From: Streptococcus troglodytae | Lineage (GTDB): Bacteria; Bacillota; Bacilli; Lactobacillales; Streptococcaceae | DNA: 64,000 nt | NCBI RefSeq assembly: GCF_002355215.1 | Contig: NZ_AP014612.1 | Span: forward strand, 1,054,001 to 1,118,000 | Reading direction: 5' to 3' | In this document: piece after piece, positions 28,972 to 38,995 of the stretch | Position numbering within the stretch: position 1 is the first letter of the stretch | How the letters are laid out: each line of letters starts with the position of its first letter | Notes under the pieces: model-generated | Database searches by the model: none | The model's input: only the letters and a program-made list of their open reading frames with translations | What the model was told of the DNA's origin: nothing | Made by a program: the position numbers and the translations under genes

Positions 28972-31959
28972 TTAGAAGTGATATTGAACTGCTTCCTCTG
29001 GCGATATTTTCCCCTCACTGATTGCCCGAAGTAATTCATCTATCGAAGTAATCTCAAGCTTTATTTCTTCTTCATTTTTATTATTATCTTCCACCTTGTT
29101 ATTTTTGTAATACTTTTCTATCCTTTTTTTGACCTCAGGTTGAACAAACGTTTTTCGATGCATTGTTTCTTCTCTCTTTATTACATTAGGTAACTGTTCC
29201 AAAATCTTTGATGCTAATTCTTCTTTCAAAGTAATCAAGGTTTCTCTTGGCTTCTCACAAAGTATGAATGCAAGTGATAATGCTTCATTCAAAACCTCTT
29301 CTTTCTTAGTAAATAGCACAGAAGCTCCTCGATTTCTTAACTCAGATCCCTTATATGACTTTGCAGTAAACATCATCTCTGTCGAAAAACTTACGCCAAA
29401 ACGTTCTCTTAATATGCACGTTGCTCCCATTCCTGGAGTAAATCCATATTTGGTAAAAGAAGCTGAATATATACCTTCTTCAGACATTATAATGATGTCT
29501 GCATACAATCCAAATAACATTCCTCCACCAGAAGCATGTCCTTGTATTGCTGCTATAACAGGCACTTTACATTCTAATAGTCCTCTATATAAAAATGGTA
29601 TATCTGAAAACTTATTTGTTTTATTTGCAATTCCCGATAGCTGTTCTTGTGTACCACCCATACTGAATATACCGTTGCTCCCCGTTATTATTACTACCTT
29701 AATATTGCTATTATTATTTATTGCATTAAATTTAGATATCAATCCATAAACTAATTGATTACTAAACATATTTCTGTTCTCAATATCACACATTGTCACA
29801 ATAGCAATTTCATCATTTACAATATCTAATGTAACTTCATTTCCATTATAATTTTTTGCATTCATCTCAATTGATGTTGCCAATTTTGATTTTTCTTCTA
29901 TCGGTTCCCACTCCATAATACCAGTTGCAGATTCCTTATATGCTGTTTTCTGTTTCTTCTTGAAACGGTCAAACCAATAATACTGATTATCAAATGGATA
30001 GGGTGGCAAAGCTATTCTTTTGGGTTTATGTTCACTATATAATGAAGACCAATCTATTTCTTTTCCCTTAATCCAAAGATTAATAATATTCTCCGGATTA
30101 GTCTCTTTCAATATACCGACTTCTTCCTGATTATCATCTTCAGTATGCATTTCTACAACTCCATAATGTATATTTTTACCGAAATCGGTATTTGTCGTAT
30201 ATTGTGTCAACGCTCGTTTTACGTCATCAAAGCTTTTTGCAGTAAATGCAATTCTATATTTATACTCTTCACGACCTATTTGCAATGTGTATGCAAAATT
30301 TCTAAGTGATATCTCACCTATTTTAGAACTTTGTTTATAATATTCTTTTATATTATCTTCAAAGTCGTTATACAAGTGAGTTGATAATTCGATAATGGAA
30401 TTACTCTGTAAAACATTAGATAAATTAACATCTATTTTGAATAATTGATTTACTTTTTCGCGTATATCTGCTAAACATGCATAGTCTACACCATACTCTT
30501 GAAACTTTATATTCTTTCCTACATCTTTTACATCAACTTTTAATAAATCTGCTACAATTTCTAATAATTGCTCTGTTAATACATCGCTAATACTATGGTT
30601 TGTTTTATTCGTGATAAAATAATTTATCTTCTCCGCGTATTTCTTTAACATATAATTATTCTTCGCAGACAATACAATAATTACTTCATTCTTTAAATTT
30701 TCTTCCTGTTCTTCCTCCATATACTCTTCTAATACAATATGCGCATTTACACCGCCAAAACCGAACGAACTTATACCTGAGCGCTTTGGTATTTTATTTC
30801 CAGATTCATCGAAATGATTATTCCAAACCATGTTCTTATCTACAATGTAAAAAGGACTTTTTTGTAGCTCTATATAAGGATTAAGCTGATTGAAATGTAA
30901 ATTTGCAGGTATTTTAGCGTTTTTCATGGCTAATAAAACTTTTATAGTGCTTGCTATTCCTGCTGCTGCTTCTAAATGTCCCATATTACTCTTGATGGTT
31001 CCAAGTCCGCAATGACACGTTTTAACTTTCTTATTCCATTTTGAACATAATATTCCAAACGCATTTTTAAGAGCATTTATTTCTATTGGATCTCCTAATT
31101 TTGTACCTGTTCCATGTGTTTCAATATAGGATATCGTTGTCGGATCAACATTTGCCTTCTCGTATGCATTAACAAGCACTTCTGTTTGTGCCTTTGGGTT
31201 CGGTGTCGTCAATGTGTTTGCATATCCGCCATGATTAACTGCTGTTGCCTTAATTACGGCATAAATATGATCTTTATCTTTCTTTGCCTGTCTTAAATTT
31301 TTAAGTAGAATTGCACCCACTCCTTCACCGCGAACATATCCATTGGCATCTTTATCAAAACTCTTACAACTTCCATCTTCAGATAACATTCCTGCTTTTC
31401 CAAATGATACATGCAACATAGGAGATGAAATTACATTTACACCACCTGCTATAGCCATATCACAATCACCATTGCGAATTCCCTGTACTGCTTGATGAAT
31501 TGCAATCAAAGAACTTGAACATGCTGTATCAATCGGAATACTTGGTCCCTTTAAATTCAGTAAATAAGATACTCGATTCACAAGAATACAGTGTGATAAT
31601 CCTGTTGAAGTATATGAATCTATTTCCTCACAGTTATCTCTAAGTACTTCGTTATAGTCAGATGTTGCTACCCCAACATAGACACCTGTCTTACTGCCCA
31701 AGAAATCAGATGGTTTATAACCGGCATCTTCAATTGTATTCCAAACTGTTTCAAGAAATAATTTTTGCTGAGGATCCATTTTTTCAGCCTCACGAGCAAC
31801 AATTCCAAAAAATGATGAATCAAATCCTTTGATATCATTCATAAATCCCCCCCATTTTGTACACAACATTTCTTCGCTAGTACTTGAATTTACAATATAT
31901 TTCTTCCAGTCCCACCTGTCCTGTGGGATCTCAGAGACTAAATCTTTTCCGTCAACCAA
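28972..31959 (-). CDS. PKS-C fragment: KS7, dead carrier domain, in-line ECH2 (ECH7), docking helices
   Basis: KS7 has Cys in DTACSSSLIA, HGTGTKLGD and NMGHLEAAAG. A carrier fold follows (about 460-535) whose serine site reads EYGVDYACLADI, Tyr for Ser. The linker with YPFDNQYYW leads to an enoyl-CoA-hydratase fold (about 690-950) of the PksI/ECH2 type: MGGTQEQL, GHASGGGMLFGLYAD and KYGFTPGMGAT. It should decarboxylate the glutaconyl-type intermediate on ACP7a/b. The protein ends in docking helices (ISEGKISPEEAVQ). The annotated start is a TTG inside KS7; the frame continues upstream to 32105. Confidence 0.9.
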   Translation of the reverse strand: MVDGKDLVSEIPQDRWDWKKYIVNSSTSEEMLCTKWGGFMNDIKGFDSSFFGIVAREAEKMDPQQKLFLETVWNTIEDAGYKPSDFLGSKTGVYVGVATSDYNEVLRDNCEEIDSYTSTGLSHCILVNRVSYLLNLKGPSIPIDTACSSSLIAIHQAVQGIRNGDCDMAIAGGVNVISSPMLHVSFGKAGMLSEDGSCKSFDKDANGYVRGEGVGAILLKNLRQAKKDKDHIYAVIKATAVNHGGYANTLTTPNPKAQTEVLVNAYEKANVDPTTISYIETHGTGTKLGDPIEINALKNAFGILCSKWNKKVKTCHCGLGTIKSNMGHLEAAAGIASTIKVLLAMKNAKIPANLHFNQLNPYIELQKSPFYIVDKNMVWNNHFDESGNKIPKRSGISSFGFGGVNAHIVLEEYMEEEQEENLKNEVIIVLSAKNNYMLKKYAEKINYFITNKTNHSISDVLTEQLLEIVADLLKVDVKDVGKNIKFQEYGVDYACLADIREKVNQLFKIDVNLSNVLQSNSIIELSTHLYNDFEDNIKEYYKQSSKIGEISLRNFAYTLQIGREEYKYRIAFTAKSFDDVKRALTQYTTNTDFGKNIHYGVVEMHTEDDNQEEVGILKETNPENIINLWIKGKEIDWSSLYSEHKPKRIALPPYPFDNQYYWFDRFKKKQKTAYKESATGIMEWEPIEEKSKLATSIEMNAKNYNGNEVTLDIVNDEIAIVTMCDIENRNMFSNQLVYGLISKFNAINNNSNIKVVIITGSNGIFSMGGTQEQLSGIANKTNKFSDIPFLYRGLLECKVPVIAAIQGHASGGGMLFGLYADIIIMSEEGIYSASFTKYGFTPGMGATCILRERFGVSFSTEMMFTAKSYKGSELRNRGASVLFTKKEEVLNEALSLAFILCEKPRETLITLKEELASKILEQLPNVIKREETMHRKTFVQPEVKKRIEKYYKNNKVEDNNKNEEEIKLEITSIDELLRAISEGKISPEEAVQYHF

Positions 31960-32081
31960 GTTATCCCATAGTTCATCTAAGTCATCTGATTTCGGAAAAA
32001 TTCCACTGACACCAACAATTGCAATTTCATCTTCCTGTGTTATTTCCTTTTTCTGTGGTTCTACTTCTTGTTCGATATTTT

Positions 32082-35000
32082 TCAGTCTATTGAAAGTAAA
32101 CTTTTTTTCTTTACCACATCGTTGTTAATTTCAACTTTTTTGCTTTCCTTTATTTTCTCTGAAAATTTTTCTTTATAATTGTTATATAAATAATTTTTCA
32201 ATGACTCTAATGTAGAATGTTCAAAGAACAGGGCTGGTGTAAGATTCAGATCATATTCGGAATTTAGAATATTTGCAAACTCAGTAAAAGTCAATGAATT
32301 AAATCCATACTCACTTAATTTCGTTTTTAGATGGATATCTTTTTTCTTAACCTTTAGCAATTTCTGTAATAAATCACATAACGCATCCTTAATGATTATG
32401 GATACATCTATATTATTATTGTTTTCTATATCTTCTTTCTGATCATATGGAAAAATCATTGACATAATATTTTTGAATTGCTGGCGTTCTCCACGAATAA
32501 TCAAAACAATTTCCTTCATATTTCGCATACATTTTTCAAACATTTGCATCGCAATATTATCTTCTAATGTTTGAATTCCTATTGTATTTTCAAAATATTT
32601 TCTTATTTCTTCACCAACCGTTATTCCGCCATTTTTCCATAATGGCCAATTGATTGAGCAGGTTTTACCAAATCTTTCTCCGTTATCTACTAAGCTATTT
32701 CTAAAGCAAGCATACCCATTCATATATCCATTTGCAAATGCATAATCCGCCTGACCCGGATTCCCAAATATAGCTGCAATAGAAGAAAACATACAGAAGA
32801 AATCAAGTGGTTCTGCTTTTAATGCTCTATCTAAATTCATAACACCATATACTTTTGCTTTTAATACAGAATCAATTTGTTTACTTGTTTTATTCTGTAT
32901 CATCGCATCTTGATTAATGCCAGCACAGTATACAACACCATTAATTGTACTGATTTGTTCTTTTATTATCCTAATACATGCTTTCACACTCTCACTATTG
33001 CTTAAATCCACTGACAAATACTTTATTTCCCCGCCATTCGTACACAATTCATCTATGCGTGTTTCGATTGCTTTATTTTTCTTTGTTCTTCCCAATAAAT
33101 AGAGCTTCACATTTTTCTTTCTCATAAATGAACTTACTATTTTCTGGCCTAATGCACCCATACCGCCTGTAATGATATAAACTCCATTATCTCTTAAATA
33201 CTCTCCATTGTCGTTTTCTGCTAATTTCGTTTCAATAAGCGTCTTACAATAACGTTTTTCTTTATCATATACAACTTCTAAACTTGCCGATTGCATTTCA
33301 CCAAACTCATTATTTACAATCTCTACTTTCTCGCAAAGTGTTAAGTTTTTGGATAAACCAAGGGAACTAAAACGATATGATGGATTTTCACGGCAAATTG
33401 TTTTTAATAATGCACCTGTAGCTTCTGCTACCATTTTTGTTTTTTGTGATTTTTCATATAAATATAAAAATTTAATTTTTATATTTGAATATTTTTGAAT
33501 TAAGCCTTTTGTCAAAAAGAGTACAGATTTAATTATTCCAGAAACTTCATTGTCTTTAGACTCTATATTTAATTTAGCTTTATAGAATCCATGATTATAA
33601 ATAATATGTGCAGGTACAATACCTCTATTTTTAAAGCTCTTCATTAACGTTTTATACTCGTTTTCATTATCCAATCCGATCTCATATTGATCTAATGCAA
33701 TTTCTCTATACGCATCTCCCTGCATTACTAGAATAACTTTATATCCTTTATTCTTCATTTCTTCTCTTAAAGCGGTATTATTATCAAAAAGAAGAATTAC
33801 TTTATCTTTCTCAATACCTGTACTCTTCTTTTGAATTATTTCTTCTTTCCACTCTGGGATATAATATAAATCCTCAATATATTTTTCATTGGATACCTGC
33901 TGTGTTTGTAGTACTTTTAATGAAAAATTACTAATCTGTATTAATAGATTCCCGTTCTCATCTACGATATCTATATTGTACTTCTTAACCTTATCTTTTG
34001 CATTATCCTCAATATCACTTGACGTTACATGAGCATAACATCTTGCCGTGAAAGGACGTAAAATTCTAATTTTGCCAATAGCATACGGTAGTGATAATTC
34101 CTGCTCGCTGGCATCTAGTGTACCTGTAAGAGAAATGACTGTCTGTAATGAGCCATCTAGTAAAGATGGATGGAGCAAAAACATGTCCTTTGTATTACTT
34201 AACTCATTCGGCAAACATATCCTTGAAATGGCCTCTGTATCATCAATACTTTGAATTTCAAGAATCGATTGAAATGTGTTTCCTAAATTTAATCCTCTAC
34301 TTGCAAACTGCCGATAACATTCTTCCTTTGTTATTCTATTATTACATCTTTCGTATACATTCTGTATATCCAAGTAATTATCACTTCCATACAGTTGCTT
34401 TTCGCCGTATGTTACTTCACCTTGAGAATGAAGCCTTTCTTTTCCCGCTTCACTACTACTTGTCACTATAAACCTAGCTTTGTTCTGTTCATCTTTAATT
34501 GGATATAAAGTAAGTTTAACTTTATTATTCGCATCTTTTTGGAATTGGATTGGTTCTAACCATACTATATTCTCTATTGAAATAACCTCTATATCATTTC
34601 TTGCAAGCTCTGCTGTCACACGTACCATTTCTAAATAAGCTACTCCAGGCAGAACCATTTCTCTTCCTAGACGATGATCCCGTAGAAAGAATTCATTACC
34701 TGTAAAAGTTTTTGAAAATGCCTCTTCTTCAAATGTAGAACAATTACAATCTACCAAGGGATGAAGCTTTCCTTTAGTCTCCTTCTTGGTATTTTTATTT
34801 TCCTTGATCCAATATTTTTCTTTTGAAAACACATAAGTCGGAACTGGTACACGCCTCCATTTAACTCCATTAGAAATCTTCTCTTTTACAATATCATAAC
34901 CACGAACATATAGCTCTGCCAGTGAAAGTAATTCTTCCTTTTCCACCTCAATTCCTTTTTTATGTTTTTCTTCAATTCTTGATAGAAGCTTTTCACCCAC

Positions 35001-35303
35001 TTCTCTTTCTTCTGTTACTTTTTCATTGTCATTACTACAATAATACCCTTCAACCTGTTTATTTCTAGACAACTCCTCTAACTTATTTACGATATCCGCT
35101 TGATCTCTTACAACAAAAGCACATCTCTTTTGGAAATGACTCCTTCCAATCAAAAATGTATATTGAATATTTTGCATATTATATTGAAGACCTTCTGTTT
35201 TAAACCATGCTAATAGTTTTTTCCTATTAGCATGTAAAGCTTCTTCTGTCTTAGCTGATATCGTTATTAAATACCAAATATTGTCTTCCTTTTGTTGCTT
35301 CAT
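32082..35303 (-). CDS. PKS-C fragment: KS6 flanking linker, DH6, KR6 and ACP6
   Basis: This is the true start of PKS-C, 7 bases after a GGGAGG site. It begins with the KS flanking piece (LITISAKTEEALHANRKK) whose KS (KS6) is on PKS-B. DH6 has DHRLGREMVLPG and HPSLLDGSLQT; the YGP motif reads NLGNTFQ. KR6 has ITGGMGALG, an Asp in GINQDAMI, MFSSIAAI and ADYAFAN. ACP6 has serine in EYGFNSLTFTEF. Together these give module 6 a double bond. One A added near 32105 joins it to KS7. Confidence 0.9.
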   Translation of the reverse strand: MKQQKEDNIWYLITISAKTEEALHANRKKLLAWFKTEGLQYNMQNIQYTFLIGRSHFQKRCAFVVRDQADIVNKLEELSRNKQVEGYYCSNDNEKVTEEREVGEKLLSRIEEKHKKGIEVEKEELLSLAELYVRGYDIVKEKISNGVKWRRVPVPTYVFSKEKYWIKENKNTKKETKGKLHPLVDCNCSTFEEEAFSKTFTGNEFFLRDHRLGREMVLPGVAYLEMVRVTAELARNDIEVISIENIVWLEPIQFQKDANNKVKLTLYPIKDEQNKARFIVTSSSEAGKERLHSQGEVTYGEKQLYGSDNYLDIQNVYERCNNRITKEECYRQFASRGLNLGNTFQSILEIQSIDDTEAISRICLPNELSNTKDMFLLHPSLLDGSLQTVISLTGTLDASEQELSLPYAIGKIRILRPFTARCYAHVTSSDIEDNAKDKVKKYNIDIVDENGNLLIQISNFSLKVLQTQQVSNEKYIEDLYYIPEWKEEIIQKKSTGIEKDKVILLFDNNTALREEMKNKGYKVILVMQGDAYREIALDQYEIGLDNENEYKTLMKSFKNRGIVPAHIIYNHGFYKAKLNIESKDNEVSGIIKSVLFLTKGLIQKYSNIKIKFLYLYEKSQKTKMVAEATGALLKTICRENPSYRFSSLGLSKNLTLCEKVEIVNNEFGEMQSASLEVVYDKEKRYCKTLIETKLAENDNGEYLRDNGVYIITGGMGALGQKIVSSFMRKKNVKLYLLGRTKKNKAIETRIDELCTNGGEIKYLSVDLSNSESVKACIRIIKEQISTINGVVYCAGINQDAMIQNKTSKQIDSVLKAKVYGVMNLDRALKAEPLDFFCMFSSIAAIFGNPGQADYAFANGYMNGYACFRNSLVDNGERFGKTCSINWPLWKNGGITVGEEIRKYFENTIGIQTLEDNIAMQMFEKCMRNMKEIVLIIRGERQQFKNIMSMIFPYDQKEDIENNNNIDVSIIIKDALCDLLQKLLKVKKKDIHLKTKLSEYGFNSLTFTEFANILNSEYDLNLTPALFFEHSTLESLKNYLYNNYKEKFSEKIKESKKVEINNDVVKKKSLLSID

Positions 35304-35310
35304 GTATTTT

Positions 35311-35316
35311 CCTCCC
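35311..35316 (-). promoter_or_regulatory. Shine-Dalgarno site of PKS-C
   Basis: GGGAGG on the minus strand ends 7 bases before ATG 35303. The 62-base stretch 35304-35365 has stops in all three frames, so the break between KS6 and its linker is a real gene boundary. No promoter or terminator is evident in that gap. Confidence 0.8.
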
Positions 35317-35365
35317 TAATTAATTTACCGTATCATTTAAATATTTTCGTTACAATATTCTTTTC

Positions 35366-37783
35366 TTAATACTCCTGTTTTGGTGCCTCCTCAACTACAA
35401 TATGACAATTCGTTCCACTCATACCAAACGCACTAACTGCACCTATTCTCTTCTCATTTTCCGACACTTTCCAATCTTGTAATTTATCTGCGACATAAAA
35501 CGGCGAGTCTTTAAAATTAATCAAGTTATTTGATATCTCAAAATTAACCGTAGGAACTATCTTTTTATGTTGAAGGCATAACAGCATCTTTATCATACTC
35601 GCTACTCCTGCGCACATTGTTGTATGGCCAATATTAGACTTTACTGAACCAATGGCACAAAATTGTCTTTTCAATGTATATTTTCTAAATGATTCTGTCA
35701 ATGCTTTTACTTCAATCGGATCCCCCAGTTTCGTTCCTGTTCCATGTGTCTCAATAAATGTAATATCTTTAGGATCTATATTTCCTTTTTTATAAACCTC
35801 TAACTCCAGATCTGTTTGAGATTGTGCACTTGGAGCAGTGATACCGTTTGTCTTTCCATCTTGATTTATACCAGAATTTTTGATTACTCCATAAATATAG
35901 TCTCCATCTTCTATTGCTTTCTGTAATGATTTTAATACAATTATTCCAACACCTTCACTAAGTATTGTCCCATCTGCATCTCTATCAAATGGTCTGCATA
36001 CTCCTGATTTAGATAACATTTGCATCTTGCTTGTTTGCAAAAAGAGTTCCGGTGTAAGCATAATCCTTATGCCTCCGACTAATGTCATATCACTTTCGCC
36101 ATTTATTATACTCTGACACGCCTGATGTATAGCAACCAATGAGGACGAACAAGCTGTATCTATAGAAATACTTGGCCCTTTTAAATTCAAGAAATAAGAA
36201 ATTCTTGCAGCAAGAATAGACGATGACATCCCTGCAAATGCTTCAGCAGTATTGTTTTGGTTTACTTCACTCATTTTTTTACTATAGTCGCCTTGTGTTG
36301 TACCTACAAAAACTCCACATTTTATATTGGAGAGCGAATCTCCTGCATATCCAGCATTCTCCAATGCTTTCCATGACTCCTCTAAGAATATTCTTTGCTG
36401 AGGATCCATGTATTCAGCTTCCAAAGGTGATATATTAAAGAATAAAGGATCAAATTCATCTATACCGGTAAGAAAGCCACCTCGATTACAATATGTTTTG
36501 TTTGGGACTGTAATATCAGTTTCATAATACTTGCTATTATCCCATCTCTCTTTTGGTATTTCACTAATGCTGCATACTCCCTGACATAAATTATCCCAGA
36601 ACTCACTTAAATTTTTTGCACCTGGAAATCGCCCAGACATTCCAATTACTGCGATACCATCTCTTTCCTTAGAATTATTGTTTTCTGTTTTCTTTACATC
36701 TATACCTTCTTTCTTTTCAGGTTGAACTATTGCTTTTTTCTTTAGTTTCAATCCAATTTTATTAGGGGATTTCTCTTCCATAACAACTTTTTTACTTTCC
36801 TTTTTCACCAAGACCATCTTAGCTCTCACTAAATTGTGTTCCTCTTTTACTTTCTCTACAGGGGTTTTTAACTGTAATACATTACAGTTATTTGCGATAT
36901 ATTCAGATAAATCTTCGATCGTTGGATAATTATAAATAATAATTGTATCTAAATCAATTTTAAATTGTCTATTAATATCATGAATAATCTCAATGCCACT
37001 GATAGAATCTACGCCCAATTCTTTAAACTGCGAATCTGCAATAGTTTCATCTAAAGGAATATTCAGAATCTTCCCCACAATACTCCTAATCCTTTGTTTA
37101 ATCGACTCACGATCTTGAATTTTTTGTACAAATTGTTGCCCTTTCTTGTTAATCTCCCAAACTCCATGCGTCTTTTCTTTAGGCTTGTCTTGAGTCTGTG
37201 TTGCATCTTTAATTACTATTTCTTCGTGATCTAATAATCCTGCGATATAATTAGCTAATTCACCAATAGTTGGGTAATCATAAATAATAATTGAATCAAG
37301 TTCAAGTTTAAAGACTTTATTGATTTCTCTAATAATTTCAAGACCGCTAATGGAATCTACACCTAAATCCTTAAACCCAATTTCTGTTTCAATTTTATCC
37401 TGACTTATGTGGAGAATTTCTTTTGCAATATTAGTAACACTCTCAACTATTGATTGACTATTGTACTCTGTCTCAATCTTCTTATCAACTATTTCGTTAT
37501 CATTATGTTTGCTATCTTTTTTCAATGAGAGACTTTTCTTCTTTATTCCCCAGACATGACTATCTGCTTTCAAATTCTTCGGTAAGGATGCCAGTACTTC
37601 TTTATTTACTATTTCTTCAATATAATTAGCTAATTCACCAATAGTTGGGTAATCATAAATAATAATTGAATCAAGTTCAAGTTTAAAGACTTTATTGATT
37701 TCTCTAACAATTTCGAGTCCACTTATTGAATCTACTCCCATATCTTTAAATCCCATATTGATATCCAAAGAATCCTCTTCCAA
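35366..37783 (-). CDS. PKS-B fragment: triple carriers ACP5a-ACP5b-ACP5c and ketosynthase KS6
   Basis: Three carrier proteins of the beta-branching type lie in a row: MGVDSISGLEIV (near 18), LGVDSISGLEII (near 145) and LGVDSISGIEII (near 265). The first two are almost identical. Basic linkers (VWGIKKKSLSLKK, KIGLKLKKK) separate them. KS6 (about 375-800) has Cys in DTACSSSLVA, HGTGTKLGD and NIGHTTMCAG and belongs to the KS4/KS8 class. The gene stops (35366) right after KS6, without the usual flanking domain, which starts PKS-C. Confidence 0.9.
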   Translation of the reverse strand: MEEDSLDINMGFKDMGVDSISGLEIVREINKVFKLELDSIIIYDYPTIGELANYIEEIVNKEVLASLPKNLKADSHVWGIKKKSLSLKKDSKHNDNEIVDKKIETEYNSQSIVESVTNIAKEILHISQDKIETEIGFKDLGVDSISGLEIIREINKVFKLELDSIIIYDYPTIGELANYIAGLLDHEEIVIKDATQTQDKPKEKTHGVWEINKKGQQFVQKIQDRESIKQRIRSIVGKILNIPLDETIADSQFKELGVDSISGIEIIHDINRQFKIDLDTIIIYNYPTIEDLSEYIANNCNVLQLKTPVEKVKEEHNLVRAKMVLVKKESKKVVMEEKSPNKIGLKLKKKAIVQPEKKEGIDVKKTENNNSKERDGIAVIGMSGRFPGAKNLSEFWDNLCQGVCSISEIPKERWDNSKYYETDITVPNKTYCNRGGFLTGIDEFDPLFFNISPLEAEYMDPQQRIFLEESWKALENAGYAGDSLSNIKCGVFVGTTQGDYSKKMSEVNQNNTAEAFAGMSSSILAARISYFLNLKGPSISIDTACSSSLVAIHQACQSIINGESDMTLVGGIRIMLTPELFLQTSKMQMLSKSGVCRPFDRDADGTILSEGVGIIVLKSLQKAIEDGDYIYGVIKNSGINQDGKTNGITAPSAQSQTDLELEVYKKGNIDPKDITFIETHGTGTKLGDPIEVKALTESFRKYTLKRQFCAIGSVKSNIGHTTMCAGVASMIKMLLCLQHKKIVPTVNFEISNNLINFKDSPFYVADKLQDWKVSENEKRIGAVSAFGMSGTNCHIVVEEAPKQEY
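37245..37332. repeat. 88-bp perfect direct repeat, copy 1 (inside ACP5b)
   Basis: Identical base for base to 37620-37707. It encodes the end of an ACP from the helix after the serine (REINKVFKLELDS) to GELANYI. It marks a recent duplication or gene conversion between ACP5a and ACP5b. Confidence 0.9.
37620..37707. repeat. 88-bp perfect direct repeat, copy 2 (inside ACP5a)
   Basis: Identical to 37245-37332, 375 bp away. The flanks diverge at once on both sides, although the proteins stay similar. Confidence 0.9.
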
Positions 37784-37867
37784 ATGTAAGATTTTTGGAT
37801 TACCGTCATTATCTGATTAACCACTACATCATTATTTTGTTTGTTTTACCTTGCATTTTCTTTAAGG

Positions 37868-38995
37868 TTAATTTATTTTTGTATTTTCTGTTGTCTTACC
37901 GATTTTGTAATAACGCATAATTCTTTCCTTTACAACTGGCTGGTTGAAGGTAAGATCATGCATCTTTTCTTCTTTATAAATATATTTCAATAGCTGTTCT
38001 TTAATATGTGTAGCCAATTCTTTCTTCAAGATCTTTAACGAATGTATCGGTTTATCTACTATTAATTTTGCTATTCTAATGGCACTATTTAATACTTCCT
38101 CTTGAGGACGGAAGATAACCGAAGCACCTCTCTCTTCTAATTCTTCACCTCTAAAAGATTTTGCTGTGTACATCATCTCTGTTGCCAAATTTCCACCAAG
38201 TTTTTCTTTTAATATAAACGTTGCACCCATTCCTGGTGTGAATCCATATTTTGTAAACACAGCATTATAGACACCTTCTTTGGACATGACAACAATATCT
38301 CCATATAATCCAAATAATAATCCACCTCCTGATGCATGTCCCTGTATCGCTGAAATTACCGGTACATTGCATTGTAATAAACCAAGGAACATAAATGGTG
38401 TATCTGTAAATTTACTTTTCTGATTTGATATATCAATAAGTTGTTTCTGTGTCCCTCCCATACAGAAAACATTGTCATAACCAGTTACTATGACTGCTTT
38501 AATATTTGGATTTGTATTGATTTTATTAAACTTATTTACCAGACTCATAACCAATTTGTCTGAGAATGTATTTGTATTCTCCCGATCGGTTAAGGTCACA
38601 ACTGCTATAGCATCTTCAATAATATTCAGACAGACTTCATCTCCATCATAAGATTCACTTTTTTTCTCCCATAAACGCACTCTTTCCTTTATATTATCTA
38701 ACCATTCTGAAGGAACTTGAGATAATTCTGTATCTACTCTTTCTATTGTTTGAGTAGGTATCACCTTTTTGCTCTCTTTCTCAGCTATTTCTCCATGGTT
38801 ATAACTTCCAATCCAATATCTTTTATTAACAAACGGATGTGTTGGAACATTAATAATTCTCGATTGTGTCTCATTAAACAGTTTTGTCCAATCGAATTTT
38901 GCTCCTTGAACCCATAACTTAGCAATTTGAGAAAGATTCTTTTCCTCTACTATAGTTCTTAAAAATTCCTGACTATCTTTATTATCAAAAATCAT
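37868..38995 (-). CDS. PKS-B fragment: in-line ECH2 domain ECH5
   Basis: A short linker (HPFVNKRYW) leads to a PksI/ECH2-type decarboxylase (about residues 100-360): MGGTQKQL, GHASGGGLLFGLYGD, KYGFTPGMGATFI and a C-terminal MHDLTFNQPVV. It acts on ACP5a-c after the HCS cassette has added the acetyl-derived branch. It joins ACP5a downstream only after three added A's (37805, 37835, 37880) and the linker upstream through an A5 run near 39005. Confidence 0.88.
   Translation of the reverse strand: MIFDNKDSQEFLRTIVEEKNLSQIAKLWVQGAKFDWTKLFNETQSRIINVPTHPFVNKRYWIGSYNHGEIAEKESKKVIPTQTIERVDTELSQVPSEWLDNIKERVRLWEKKSESYDGDEVCLNIIEDAIAVVTLTDRENTNTFSDKLVMSLVNKFNKINTNPNIKAVIVTGYDNVFCMGGTQKQLIDISNQKSKFTDTPFMFLGLLQCNVPVISAIQGHASGGGLLFGLYGDIVVMSKEGVYNAVFTKYGFTPGMGATFILKEKLGGNLATEMMYTAKSFRGEELEERGASVIFRPQEEVLNSAIRIAKLIVDKPIHSLKILKKELATHIKEQLLKYIYKEEKMHDLTFNQPVVKERIMRYYKIGKTTENTKIN

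Larger units (their letters stand above)
28972..35303 (-). other. Reconstructed gene PKS-C: rest of module 6, KS7 and ECH7
   Basis: Order: KS flanking linker-DH6-KR6-ACP6; KS7-dead carrier-ECH7-docking helices. About 2,110 residues with only one repair (near 32105), the least damaged PKS gene. Predicted result: a double bond (module 6) and the decarboxylation step of a third beta-branch, whose ACPs are on PKS-D. Confidence 0.88.

Noticed and set aside
29264..29749. Plus-strand open frame of 161 codons
   Set aside because: It lies antisense to ECH7, whose minus-strand frame has clear ECH2 motifs. It shows no recognisable family features.
35304..35365. Promoter or terminator in the largest gap between PKS genes
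   Set aside because: Only 62 bases with a ribosome site; no inverted repeat followed by T run and no convincing -35/-10 pair.
37784..37900. A gene boundary between ECH5 and ACP5a
   Set aside because: Three A-run repairs give a continuous frame with a proper first ACP helix (QIMTVIQKILHLEED). There is no start with a ribosome site.
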